From: a virus
Length of the DNA: 25,902 bases
IMG/VR virus record: IMGVR_UViG_3300036399_001285
Location: 1 to 25,902 of that record
Reading direction: 5' to 3' (one strand)
Shown here: piece after piece, positions 14,178-20,008 of the stretch
Position numbering within the stretch: the first letter of the stretch is position 1
Layout of the letters: each line of letters opens with the position of its first letter
Notes under the pieces: generated by a model
Told to the model about the DNA's origin: nothing
Database searches by the model: none
Seen by the model: only the letters and a program-made list of their open reading frames with translations
Made by a program: the position numbers and the translations under genes

Positions 14178-14360
14178 ATGACTGTCCCAACCGTTGACGA
14201 CGTTTTGGCACGCACGCACATGGGCGGCAACTCCCACGAATGGGGCGCCGATGGCGGCGTGATCCGCGTCACCCGGCGCCGACTGCGTTCGGCTCTGGAG
14301 GATGCCTACGACCCGACCATGCCCGATTGGCCCGCCATGGTGGAGATTGGCGATGCCTGA
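14178..14360 (+). CDS. Hypothetical small protein
   Basis: 60 residues from ATG 14178, preferred over TTG 14169. Sequence features: VDDVLARTHM, a Gly/Trp-rich middle (HEWGADGGVIRVTRRRLRSA) and an acidic C-terminus (DAYDPTMPDWPAMVEIGD). Overlaps the next gene by 8 bases. No family recognised. Confidence 0.6.
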   Translation: MTVPTVDDVLARTHMGGNSHEWGADGGVIRVTRRRLRSALEDAYDPTMPDWPAMVEIGDA

Positions 14361-14694
14361 CCCCGATTCACCGCCACCAACCCTCAGCGACTACCTAGCC
14401 ATGGCATCAAGCCCAATCGCCCCACAGCCTTATCAGAAAAGGTTTTTGGCCGCTCTTCAAGACGGCAGCAGACTTGAGACCAGTTCAGAGCGCTGGAATA
14501 GAGAAAGACGTCAATCCTTAGAAAGCCTGCAAGCCGCCGCCAATCAGCTGGTGGCAGCCTTCCGCCCCGTTGGCATTGCAGCCCGTCGCGCTGCGGCCAG
14601 GCTCGAGCCGCTGTGTCGCCTACTTATTGGGGCCAAGCGAGGCAGCCCCATCGGCCGCAAGCGGCGCGCACGCCGCGCCAGGGGAAGGCGCTGA
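14353..14694 (+). CDS. Hypothetical basic protein
   Basis: 113 residues from ATG 14353, inside the end of the previous gene. The N-terminus (LSDYLAMASSPIAPQPYQKR) is followed by a helical middle with many Arg/Glu and an extremely basic C-terminus (RKRRARRARGRR), suggesting nucleic-acid binding. The stop overlaps the next start (TGATG, 14692-14696). Function unknown. Confidence 0.65.
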   Translation: MPDPDSPPPTLSDYLAMASSPIAPQPYQKRFLAALQDGSRLETSSERWNRERRQSLESLQAAANQLVAAFRPVGIAARRAAARLEPLCRLLIGAKRGSPIGRKRRARRARGRR

Positions 14695-14990
14695 TGTCTA
14701 ACGACCCCACCGGCGCCGCCCGCAGCCGCCGCTACCGCGAGCGACAAGCCGAGATCGCGGCCATGCCTGACGACCCCACAACTCCCGCCATGAACCTACA
14801 AAGCTGTGACAACTGCGGCGTCGTGCTTGACGCTGACAAGCTAATTTTTCCTGATCAAAAGAACTGGTGGCGTGAAGACGGAACCTACGACGAGTCCATG
14901 TCAGCGTGGGATTCCTGGACGATGACGCAACGGGCCAAGATTTCATGCCCAGCCTGTGGTGCCAACATCCTGAAGCTGCCCAGTGAATGA
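14694..14990 (+). CDS. Zinc-ribbon protein with RSRRYRERQAE N-terminus
   Basis: 98 residues from ATG 14694. Residues 3-20 are NDPTGAARSRRYRERQAE, a basic helix seen in many phage small proteins. Two CxxC knuckles (Cys38/41 and Cys85/88, CDNC and CPAC) form a likely zinc ribbon split by a Trp-rich, acidic insert (KNWWREDGTYDESMSAWDSW) encoded by AT-richer DNA. The zinc ribbon suggests DNA or protein binding. The N-terminal segment is duplicated in the next gene. Confidence 0.75.
   Translation: MSNDPTGAARSRRYRERQAEIAAMPDDPTTPAMNLQSCDNCGVVLDADKLIFPDQKNWWREDGTYDESMSAWDSWTMTQRAKISCPACGANILKLPSE
14700..14753 (+). repeat. 54-bp direct repeat, copy 1
   Basis: Eighteen codons from AAC 14700 match 14986-15039 at 51 of 54 bases (differences at one Asn codon, one Gly/Ala codon and one Arg codon). 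The near-identity at DNA level points to a recent duplication or gene conversion of the basic N-terminal module. Confidence 0.9.
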
Positions 14991-15258
14991 CCCCACCGCC
15001 GCCGCCCGCAGCCGCCGCTACCGCGAGCGGCAAGCCGAGCGGCTGCCCCCCGTGGTGCGCGTGCCCTGCCAGGCCTGCCCGACCCTTCACACCGGAGTGC
15101 ATGGCGATCTGTGCCAGCGCTGCTGGCTCAGGCTCACCCCAGAGGGGCGGGACAACGTGGCGGAGCGAGTGCGGCAGAGCAGGGCGAGGCCCGACATAAC
15201 AGAGCGGGTGCAACAGAGAAGGGCCCAGCGGCGGCGGCTGGCTGATGACAATTCGTGA
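14983..15258 (+). CDS. Zinc-binding paralogue with RSRRYRERQAE N-terminus
   Basis: 91 residues starting at GTG 14983, which overlaps the previous stop; the GTG is forced because the duplicated motif NDPTAAARSRRYRERQAE begins at residue 2. Cys29/Cys32 and Cys44/Cys47 (CQAC, CQRC with HTGVHGDL between) form a compact zinc finger. The C-terminus is Arg/Gln-rich (VRQSRARPDITERVQQRRAQ). Likely a small nucleic-acid-binding protein. An alternative ATG at 14987 is in another, Pro/Ala-rich frame and is rejected. Confidence 0.75.
   Translation: MNDPTAAARSRRYRERQAERLPPVVRVPCQACPTLHTGVHGDLCQRCWLRLTPEGRDNVAERVRQSRARPDITERVQQRRAQRRRLADDNS
14986..15039 (+). repeat. 54-bp direct repeat, copy 2
   Basis: Second copy of the module at 14700-14753, 51 of 54 bases identical, encoding the N-terminus of the downstream zinc protein. 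Confidence 0.9.
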
Positions 15259-15351
15259 ACCGGCCAGCACTGACTCTCCTATGCCGTCACGCATGGGTTA
15301 CAGTATGGGGACCGGGGGGAGGGATCCCGCCGCCACCCACCACCAGCCATG
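15251..15351 (+). repeat. 101-bp duplicated leader, copy B
   Basis: Ungapped partner of 13821-13921, ending at the ATG of the 15349 gene. It retains ATTCGTGAAC at the 5' end, the CCGTCACGCATGGGTTACAG core (15284-15303), and the GGGATCCC palindrome (15320-15327) that is interrupted in copy A. Confidence 0.75.
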
Positions 15352-15618
15352 AAATTCAAAACCACCATCACCGGCCGCAATCTTCCCGACGCAGTTGAGG
15401 CGGTCGTGACCGCAGCCGACGAATACGAGGCCCGGATTAAGGCGCTCCGCTGCTGGACCGGCAACCGCAAGGTCTGCGCGTTTCATCCCTACAACCCCCT
15501 CCCTGGCCAAGATCCATCTGGCCAGGCGGGCTACGGCTACGCCGCCGCACCTCCCTCCTCCGGCTGTGAGCTGTCAGCTGCTACCGGGATGGTTCGGGTC
15601 TACATGGAGCCCTGTTAA
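15349..15618 (+). CDS. Hypothetical protein behind the duplicated leader
   Basis: 89 residues from ATG 15349. The N-terminal half (KFKTTITGRNLPDAVEAVVT, then ADEYEARIKALRCW) is a beta-alpha unit; the C-terminal half is Gly/Ala/Pro-rich with four Cys overall. No family recognised. The transcript probably ends at the terminator at 15714-15738. Confidence 0.7.
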   Translation: MKFKTTITGRNLPDAVEAVVTAADEYEARIKALRCWTGNRKVCAFHPYNPLPGQDPSGQAGYGYAAAPPSSGCELSAATGMVRVYMEPC

Positions 15619-15628
15619 GCTCAACCTG

Positions 15629-15696
15629 TCCCCGCAAGCGCGGGGATGGCCCGTAGCTTCTTGGCTTCTGGCATCAATTCCCCGCACACGCGGGGA
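15629..15696 (+). repeat. Pair of CRISPR-repeat-like hairpins
   Basis: Two 18-base hairpins, TCCCCGC-AAGC-GCGGGGA (15629-15646) and TCCCCGC-ACAC-GCGGGGA (15679-15696), spaced exactly 50 bases. The stems are the same as the core of type I-E CRISPR repeats, and the second copy's flanks (ATT before, CGAGCA after) also resemble them. Only two units exist, the period is 50 rather than about 61, flanks differ, and no cas gene is present. A degenerate mini-array, a decoy, or a plain hairpin pair are all possible. Confidence 0.5.
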
Positions 15697-15713
15697 CGAG
15701 CATTTACTACACC

Positions 15714-15738
15714 GCCCCCGATCACCGGGGGGCTTTTT
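15714..15738 (+). terminator. Rho-independent terminator (rightward)
   Basis: GCCCCC (15714-15719) pairs with GGGGGC (15728-15733), followed at once by TTTTT (15734-15738). It ends the rightward run of small genes from 13636 to 15618. Confidence 0.85.
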
Positions 15739-15755
15739 CATGCCCTAGGATGGCC

Positions 15756-15905
15756 ATGCGCTTGGCGCTCCCTGAGGGGCTAAGAAGTGGGCCGCGCAGG
15801 TAAGCGGCTATAGGTGCAGCTGGCAAATCGATTGCCGAACCACAGGCGACCCGTCTGCAATGCCGGGCGCCAGCTGCACACCGGGTGCGACTCCCGGAAG
15901 CGCAT
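15756..15905 (+). ncRNA. Structured RNA candidate with a T-arm-like 3' domain
   Basis: A closing stem ATGCGCTT/AAGCGCAT (15756-15763 with 15898-15905) encloses: GCCGC-8-GCGGC (15791-15808), an 11-bp stem GTGCAGCTGGC/GCCAGCTGCAC (15814-15824 with 15869-15879), a competing hairpin GGCAA-5-TTGCC (15822-15836), and a 5-bp stem with a 7-base loop CCGGG-TGCGACT-CCCGG (15881-15897) that abuts the closing stem exactly as a T arm abuts an acceptor stem. The strand is not certain. It is not a normal tRNA: about 150 nt, no D or anticodon arm, and the T-loop has G where U55 is expected. It lies between two terminators and no protein-like frame covers it. I do not recognise it as a known riboswitch or ribozyme. 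Confidence 0.45.
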
Positions 15906-15918
15906 TTCCAAGCCCAAC

Positions 15919-15951
15919 AAAAAACCCCGGCCCGTAGAGACGGCCGGGGTT
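15919..15951 (-). terminator. Rho-independent terminator (leftward)
   Basis: A 10-bp stem, AACCCCGGCC (15923-15932) with GGCCGGGGTT (15942-15951), is followed on the minus strand by a run of T (complement of 15924-15919). It terminates the long leftward operon ending at 15976. The other orientation has no T-run. Confidence 0.88.
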
Positions 15952-15975
15952 GATCTCATGCACCCACGCACTCGC

Positions 15976-16380
15976 TCAGCCTACCAACTCTGAGCCCGGC
16001 ACCCCGATCTCTATCGGCCCCTCCTCGACCATCCGCCGCAGGCTCTGCAGCGAGGCTGCGGCAGCGCCGCTCTCCTGGAGCCCCTCCAGCATCATCCCGA
16101 TCAGCCCCAGCACCCAAGTTCGCTCGATCAGCTGGCCTCGCTCCTCGGCCGCCTGGCGATCGGCGGCGATGCGATCCTCCGCCAGGCGGCAGCACTGCTC
16201 GATTGCCTCGGCGCAGTCGGCCTCCATCTGCGCCAGCCGCGCCTCAGCATCAGCCAGCAGCTGTGTTGCGCTCCGGTGCCCGGCGGTCTCCTCAGCGACG
16301 GCCTGCAGCAGCTGCTCCAGGGCAGCATCGATCGCCTCGGTGGTGGTGCCAGGGCTCATGAGCCAGGTGGAAGGGCTCAT
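15976..16380 (-). CDS. Hypothetical coiled-coil protein
   Basis: 134 residues from the ATG at 16380-16378, which overlaps the previous stop (ATGA); a second in-frame ATG lies at 16359. Residues 14-105 form long Ala/Glu/Gln-rich helices with heptad character (IDAALEQLLQAVAEE, LADAEARLAQMEADCAEAIE). Then comes a short hydrophobic patch (TWVLGLIGMMLEGL) that might touch a membrane, and an acidic tail. Last gene of the coupled operon before the terminator. Function unknown. Confidence 0.7.
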   Translation of the reverse strand: MSPSTWLMSPGTTTEAIDAALEQLLQAVAEETAGHRSATQLLADAEARLAQMEADCAEAIEQCCRLAEDRIAADRQAAEERGQLIERTWVLGLIGMMLEGLQESGAAAASLQSLRRMVEEGPIEIGVPGSELVG

Positions 16381-16385
16381 GAGCC
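16353..16385. repeat. Two perfect 12-bp palindromes spaced 21 bp
   Basis: GGCTCATGAGCC occurs at 16353-16364 and 16374-16385; the centres are 21 bp apart, two DNA helical turns, so dimeric proteins would bind on one face. Each palindrome contains an in-frame ATG of the 15976-16380 gene, and the second covers the ATGA junction. It could be an operator pair, a translational control hairpin, or a duplicated start. Confidence 0.6.
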
Positions 16386-16772
16386 TGAGCCTGATAGGGT
16401 GGCATCGCCGGAGGGTTTCTCGTCTCGCGCGGGGGCCGTTGTGCCTCCGGCAACCATGTAAGCGCTGCAGATCCGGGCCCAGCCGGGGCCCTGAGACTTG
16501 CACTCTGGAATATCAATGCCGCAAGGGTTGGTCTCTGCAGTTTTAGGTTGATCCCAGTGGACGCACGCCGGGCAGGTTCGCGCCGTCTGCTCTCGCGTCA
16601 ATCGCCCCAGCTCCGGGAGCACCTCGCGCCACATCTGTCCGGTCCGAATGCGGATGAACGTGCTCCGATGGATCCCCAGCTCTGCAGCGGCATCAGCCGC
16701 CAAGGCTGTCGGCTCAAAGGCCAGCACGGCGCGAACCATGGCCTCACGGTCGGCAAGTTTTCTTAGTCTCAT
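16377..16772 (-). CDS. Helix-turn-helix protein with C-terminal Cys cluster
   Basis: 131 residues from the ATG at 16772-16770 (ATGA overlap). Residues 22-48 form a HTH (TALAADAAAELGIHRSTFIR, then IRTGQMWREV), a type common in phage regulators and next to homing-nuclease domains. Residues 66-105 hold CPACVHW (Cys67/70), Cys84, PEC (Cys91) and Cys102 in a probable zinc-binding module. A DNA-binding regulator is likely. The C-terminal 25 residues are Ser/Gly-rich and unstructured. Confidence 0.7.
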   Translation of the reverse strand: MRLRKLADREAMVRAVLAFEPTALAADAAAELGIHRSTFIRIRTGQMWREVLPELGRLTREQTARTCPACVHWDQPKTAETNPCGIDIPECKSQGPGWARICSAYMVAGGTTAPARDEKPSGDATLSGSGS

Positions 16773-16975
16773 CGAGCCTCTTTGTGATAGACCTCAATTA
16801 AGTCGTATGACCAATGCACGGCGCTATCTGGAAGCGCAATTTCAGCCGGGGTAAATGAATACCAACGATGGCGGCATTTAGTGCAGTGGCGGTAACGGCA
16901 CTTTGCGCCGGGCCGGTCCTTCACGTTTCGAGTGGTGATCACTTTTGACGCGCCTTCACACTTCGGACAATTCAC
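16769..16975 (-). CDS. NrdR-like zinc-ribbon protein
   Basis: 68 residues from the ATG at 16975-16973 (ATGA overlap). MNCPKC at the start (Cys3/6), then SKVITTRNVKD and CTKCRHRWYSF (Cys31/34), follows the pattern of the NrdR zinc ribbon (CP.C...VIDSR...R.C..C..RF). The ATP-cone that completes NrdR is absent; residues 42-68 are a short unrelated tail. It is probably a small DNA-binding factor, coupled to the HTH gene downstream. Confidence 0.75.
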   Translation of the reverse strand: MNCPKCEGASKVITTRNVKDRPGAKCRYRHCTKCRHRWYSFTPAEIALPDSAVHWSYDLIEVYHKEAR

Positions 16976-17421
16976 GACGCCATCTCCTCAAGCGGCCACA
17001 GCGCATCGAGCTGCTCCCGGGTTGGCGGCGGTGGCACCGGCAGCGGGTCGGGCTTAGGCCAGCAACTGCAGGTCAGCAGGCGCTGCCGCAGTCGCTCGCG
17101 TTGCTCCGGGGTGATCAGGTGCTCCAGCGGATTGAGCACCACGGCGTCAGGGCCGGCGTTCCAGTCGGGCCAGCGATCGCAGCCGTAGGTCCAGTAGGCG
17201 CCATCGGGCGCGGTCGCGGCCCGCAGTCGGTCGAGTTGACCAGAGGGCAGCCACCAGATCCACAGCTTCCACCCGTTGGCCATGTCCGCCCGCTGCGTGA
17301 TCCAGTCATCGACAGGCACAGGTCGATCAGCCAGCAGCGGCTCACCCTCGGCAGCCTGAGCCAGCACGGCCGCCAGGGCGGCGCGGCTGGGTGGGGCGGG
17401 GGGTTGCGTGGGGTCGGTCAT
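16972..17421 (-). CDS. Hypothetical protein
   Basis: 149 residues from the ATG at 17421-17419 (ATGA overlap). N-terminus Pro/Ala-rich (residues 1-35), then a Trp-rich middle (GWKLWIWWLPSGQLDRLRAA, YWTYGCDRWPDW) and a helical LITPEQRERLRQRLL segment. C-terminus Pro-rich with ALWPLEEMAS. The Trp-rich segment suggests a small folded domain. No family recognised. Confidence 0.7.
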   Translation of the reverse strand: MTDPTQPPAPPSRAALAAVLAQAAEGEPLLADRPVPVDDWITQRADMANGWKLWIWWLPSGQLDRLRAATAPDGAYWTYGCDRWPDWNAGPDAVVLNPLEHLITPEQRERLRQRLLTCSCWPKPDPLPVPPPPTREQLDALWPLEEMAS

Positions 17422-17708
17422 GGGAACAGGTTGGGGAGTTGCCGCCCGCCGTGAGGCTGAGGCTTGATCGGCGGCTTGAGTGTGGTGGGGCCGCCGTTGC
17501 CGTTGCCGCGCTGAACGCTGCCTTCGATGAAGGGAGTGCGCGCGGCCTCCCATTGAGCCAGCGTGATCTCACCGCCTCCGCATGGCGGCGCTGGCTTGCT
17601 GCCACGGCGGCGGGCGTCAAACTCGCGCCAGTGGCCGTCGCGGCGAAGGGACAGGAAGGCCCAGGTCAAGCCAGAGCCAGCGACAAGGCCAAACACGAGA
17701 TCGCCCAT
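17418..17708 (-). CDS. Small single-pass membrane protein
   Basis: 96 residues from the ATG at 17708-17706, whose A is the last base of the upstream stop (TAATG). Residues 3-18 (DLVFGLVAGSGLTWAFLSLR) form one N-terminal membrane segment followed by basic residues, so the C-terminus is probably cytoplasmic. The rest is Gly/Pro-rich with ITLAQWEAARTPFIEG. Unknown function. Confidence 0.65.
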   Translation of the reverse strand: MGDLVFGLVAGSGLTWAFLSLRRDGHWREFDARRRGSKPAPPCGGGEITLAQWEAARTPFIEGSVQRGNGNGGPTTLKPPIKPQPHGGRQLPNLFP

Positions 17709-17872
17709 TACCGCCCCTCCTGCACGGTTTGCCGGGCCCCCGGCGCGTGGCATCCCACCCCGTCAAGCCAATCGGCGCGAGCGCTGCTGCCGTAGCGCTC
17801 CCTGAAGATGGCGGCCAGTCCGTGGGCGACGGCAGCGGCCCCCAGGGCCAGGCGGTCGGCGGGGGTGCTCAT
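17708..17872 (-). CDS. Hypothetical 54-residue protein
   Basis: From the ATG at 17872-17870, overlapping the upstream stop (ATGA), to TAA at 17710-17708, overlapping the next ATG (TAATG). Sequence begins STPADRLALGAAAVAHGLAA followed by IFRERYGSSARADWLDGVGC. Coupling at both ends is the main support. A short amphipathic helix and one Cys/His pair are the only notable features. Confidence 0.65.
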   Translation of the reverse strand: MSTPADRLALGAAAVAHGLAAIFRERYGSSARADWLDGVGCHAPGARQTVQEGR

Positions 17873-18273
17873 GCTGCCTCTGTGGTGGTAGTGGCTTGCT
17901 GTTCAACCCGCAGAGCCCAGCCCCACGGGTTGCGGCCGGCATCAATGCCAGCATGGAAAATATCAACGAGCATGGCGTAAAGCTCAATTTTCTCTGTAAT
18001 GTTTAGATCTAGTTCTAGCTTGCGGGTTTCTATTTGACGATCAAGCCACGGCTCAAAGGCCGCAAAGTCTCGCCAGTAATCATCAGCAGCGTCACCCTTC
18101 CCCCATGGGCTCACGGGCCAACTGTGCTGCTCTGGCCAGGTTTCATCCCAACCGCAGCGGCCTGGGCGAAAGCTGGTGCAGCTCTCGCCGGACCGCTGGA
18201 AAAACCCGCCGCGATCGGAGTTCTCCCACCAGAACCGGCCAATCCGGCCGCCGTGGCAGCTGATTTTAATCAT
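17869..18273 (-). CDS. Hypothetical Trp-rich protein
   Basis: 134 residues from the ATG at 18273-18271 (ATGA overlap). The N-terminal 60 residues are rich in Trp, Cys and Gly (GRIGRFWWENSDRGGFF, CGWDETWPEQHSWPVSPWGK). Residues 65-115 are helical (YWRDFAAFEPWLDRQIETRK, ITEKIELYAMLVDIFHAGID). The helical half is encoded by AT-richer DNA. No family recognised. Confidence 0.7.
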   Translation of the reverse strand: MIKISCHGGRIGRFWWENSDRGGFFQRSGESCTSFRPGRCGWDETWPEQHSWPVSPWGKGDAADDYWRDFAAFEPWLDRQIETRKLELDLNITEKIELYAMLVDIFHAGIDAGRNPWGWALRVEQQATTTTEAA

Positions 18274-18449
18274 GTCGGCCTCCTGAGATCAGCAAGGGCA
18301 CGGGTCAAGTCCATGGATGCGCGGCGGGTGGCGCCTGAAACTTTGCTGCCGTTGTAATAGCCGTTGGCGCGTTTGGGCTGAAGCTCTCTGGCCAGATCCA
18401 GGAAGCGCTCAGCTTCGGTTATGGCGGCTTGCAGTGTTCGGGCGTTCAT
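18270..18449 (-). CDS. Hypothetical 59-residue protein
   Basis: ATG at 18449-18447 overlaps the upstream stop and its TGA (18272-18270) overlaps the next ATG. The sequence (NARTLQAAITEAERFLDLAR, then NGYYNGSKVSGATRRASMDL) is helix-loop-helix, with the GATRRASMDLTRALADLR pattern familiar from small phage proteins. Function unknown. Confidence 0.7.
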   Translation of the reverse strand: MNARTLQAAITEAERFLDLARELQPKRANGYYNGSKVSGATRRASMDLTRALADLRRPT

Positions 18450-18643
18450 TGGTCGGCCTCCTGTCCCAGTTGCTCTGCGTGTGGGCAGAGCAACCTGAAC
18501 CCAAAAAACGAATGCTCAGTCATGCTCCAAAGACATGAATTACGGCAAACAATGCACTCACGCATTTCGTCGTTGATGCAACCGGTAACGCGGCTGATTG
18601 TTGGACCGCCATTAGCGGCGCAGTCGGCAGGGGCGTGGGTCAT
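18446..18643 (-). CDS. Hypothetical Cys-rich protein
   Basis: 65 residues from the ATG at 18643-18641 (ATGA overlap). Cys8, 22, 30, 33, 37 and 53 plus His55 (ECIVCRNSC, LLCPHAEQ) suggest a zinc-binding fold. The coding DNA is AT-richer than its neighbours. No family recognised. Confidence 0.65.
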   Translation of the reverse strand: MTHAPADCAANGGPTISRVTGCINDEMRECIVCRNSCLWSMTEHSFFGFRLLCPHAEQLGQEADQ

Positions 18644-19341
18644 CGGTCAGCCTCCCGGCGAAGCTCATCGGCGCTGCCTTTGTATCCGACAAGATCAAGC
18701 CACGCCGCTACCTCGCGGATCGCGGCGTGGGCCTCACCTCGAAAGGCTCTTGGGTAGTAGGGGTGCATTGCAGCCGCCACCCTCTCCACCAACCCCCCGG
18801 CAGGCGGGGCGGGCTGAGGGGCTGGGGGCTGGGCGGGTGAGAGGTGTTCCGATGTGCGGATCCCGTGCTGCTGCATCGCCGGGCGGATGATCGCCAGGGC
18901 CTCTGCGCATCGCTGCTCGGCCCACTCATATGTGTTCGGGGCTGCGTTGGTTTCTTCCCCCTCGGCAATGTCCGATAGGGCAGCTTCCGCGCTGATCAGC
19001 GCATCGCTCAGCGTGGCCACCGGGCCTGCGCCGTGCTGGCGGCCGAGGTTGTAAATGGCGCGGAGGGAGGCAACCCCCGAAAGCGGTTTAAATGGGCGAT
19101 CGGCCCAGAGGCTCCAAAGCTCCTCATCCGTGGCCACGGTGGCAGTCTCGGGGGTGGGGGCGTCGTCGTCGCGATCCAGCTCAATCAGCCGGTCGAGCTT
19201 GTCCTGATGCGGCTGCTGCTGCGCAGCCTCCAGCGCCTCCACCCGCTCCAGCAGGTGCTCCAGCACTTGAGACGTGACGACGCCAGCGGCGGCAGATTGA
19301 CGTACCCAGGCCTTGGCCTGGGGGGATAGCGGTTCAATCAC
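18640..19341 (-). CDS. Hypothetical conserved phage protein
   Basis: 233 residues from GTG 19341-19339, which overlaps the upstream stop (GTGA). Residues 1-60 are helical and partly coiled-coil (VLEHLLERVEALEAAQQQ). Residues 65-105 (TDEELWSLWADRPFKPLSGV, then RAIYNLGRQHG) look like a short motif common in phage and cyanobacterial hypothetical proteins. About 160-185 is a Pro linker, and 186-233 is a compact helical C-terminal module (VERVAAAMHPYYPRAFRGEA, IREVAAWLDLVGY). No biochemical role known to me. Confidence 0.75.
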   Translation of the reverse strand: MIEPLSPQAKAWVRQSAAAGVVTSQVLEHLLERVEALEAAQQQPHQDKLDRLIELDRDDDAPTPETATVATDEELWSLWADRPFKPLSGVASLRAIYNLGRQHGAGPVATLSDALISAEAALSDIAEGEETNAAPNTYEWAEQRCAEALAIIRPAMQQHGIRTSEHLSPAQPPAPQPAPPAGGLVERVAAAMHPYYPRAFRGEAHAAIREVAAWLDLVGYKGSADELRREADR

Positions 19342-19763
19342 GGCTTTACCTCAGGCTGCGCCAGCACCGAACGCAGCCACTCGGAAGCGGCTTCGTTGCT
19401 GTCGTAAAAATGGCTGTGAGCTTCGAGGCCGCCGAGCATTAGGCCGGCGACGCCCGAGCCGACTGCCACCTCAAGCAACCTGCCAACCTCCCCGGCTTGG
19501 TGGATCAGCCAGCCACCTAGGCAGTGTTTGGTGTCGCAGCTGTGCCAGGCGCCCATCTCCAGCGCGCCGTCTTGAAGCGCGGCAGCCGCGGCGGCCTTGA
19601 TGCGTTGAGGAGCATCGGCTGCGATGGCGATACCAGTACACCCGCGCAGATTGGCGCCGCGCAGATTGGCGCCGCCCAGATTGGCGCCGCGCAGATTGGC
19701 GCCGCGCAGATTGGCGCCGCCCAGATCGGCGCCGCGCAGATTGAGTGGTGGTGATTCAGGCAT
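19338..19763 (-). CDS. Pentapeptide-repeat protein
   Basis: 141 residues from the ATG at 19763-19761. Residues 8-45 consist of ANLRG/ADLGG pentapeptides in tandem, expected to form about two turns of a right-handed beta helix. Residues 50-135 are a separate domain with MGAWHSCDTKHCLGGWLIHQ and FYDSNEAASEWL, a pattern I have seen in cyanobacterial and phage proteins (WHSC..THC..GW). Long pentapeptide proteins can mimic DNA and bind gyrase; this one is too short to claim that. Start and stop fit the coupled operon. Confidence 0.8.
   Translation of the reverse strand: MPESPPLNLRGADLGGANLRGANLRGANLGGANLRGANLRGCTGIAIAADAPQRIKAAAAAALQDGALEMGAWHSCDTKHCLGGWLIHQAGEVGRLLEVAVGSGVAGLMLGGLEAHSHFYDSNEAASEWLRSVLAQPEVKP
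19643..19743 (-). repeat. 15-bp tandem repeat encoding pentapeptides
   Basis: Six full and one partial 15-bp units (first unit 19643-19657), nearly identical at DNA level including third positions, encode the ANLRG repeats. The low divergence implies recent expansion by slippage. Confidence 0.9.
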
Positions 19764-19803
19764 CTGAGGTGGTGGGGTATGGGATGTGGAAAAATGCAGG
19801 GGC

Positions 19804-19998
19804 TTACAGGCACACCCTTTGCAATCGCTCCATATAGGGCATCGCACCCTTGGCGCCAGCGATTGACCTCGACGGGTCCAAATTCAGGTGAGAGGCCATC
19901 GGCAGCCGCTTACACTCGGCTACTTGATCCCACCGCCTGGGCCGGGCAGTGGATGGCGTCGCCCTGGAGGGTGATAGTCGGCGGTCCAAGCCGGCCAT
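19804..19998 (-). CDS. Hypothetical small protein (tentative)
   Basis: 64 residues from the ATG at 19998-19996, ten bases after the stop of the 20009-20437 gene. Sequence includes RWDQVAECKRLPMASHLNL, PSRSIAGAKGAMPYMERLQR, and is basic. It fills an otherwise empty 245-bp stretch in the operon, on the same strand. No other support. Confidence 0.45.
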   Translation of the reverse strand: MAGLDRRLSPSRATPSTARPRRWDQVAECKRLPMASHLNLDPSRSIAGAKGAMPYMERLQRVCL

Positions 19999-20008
19999 GC
20001 CCTGGGGG

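Noticed and set aside
15629-15696. CRISPR array
   Set aside because: Two units only, 50-base period, unequal flanks and no cas genes; kept as hairpins that resemble repeats.
15756-15910. tRNA gene (T-arm-like hairpin, matching acceptor-like stem, CCA at 15908-15910)
   Set aside because: About 150 nt long, no D or anticodon arm, G in place of U55, and two extra bases before CCA; kept only as a structured RNA candidate.
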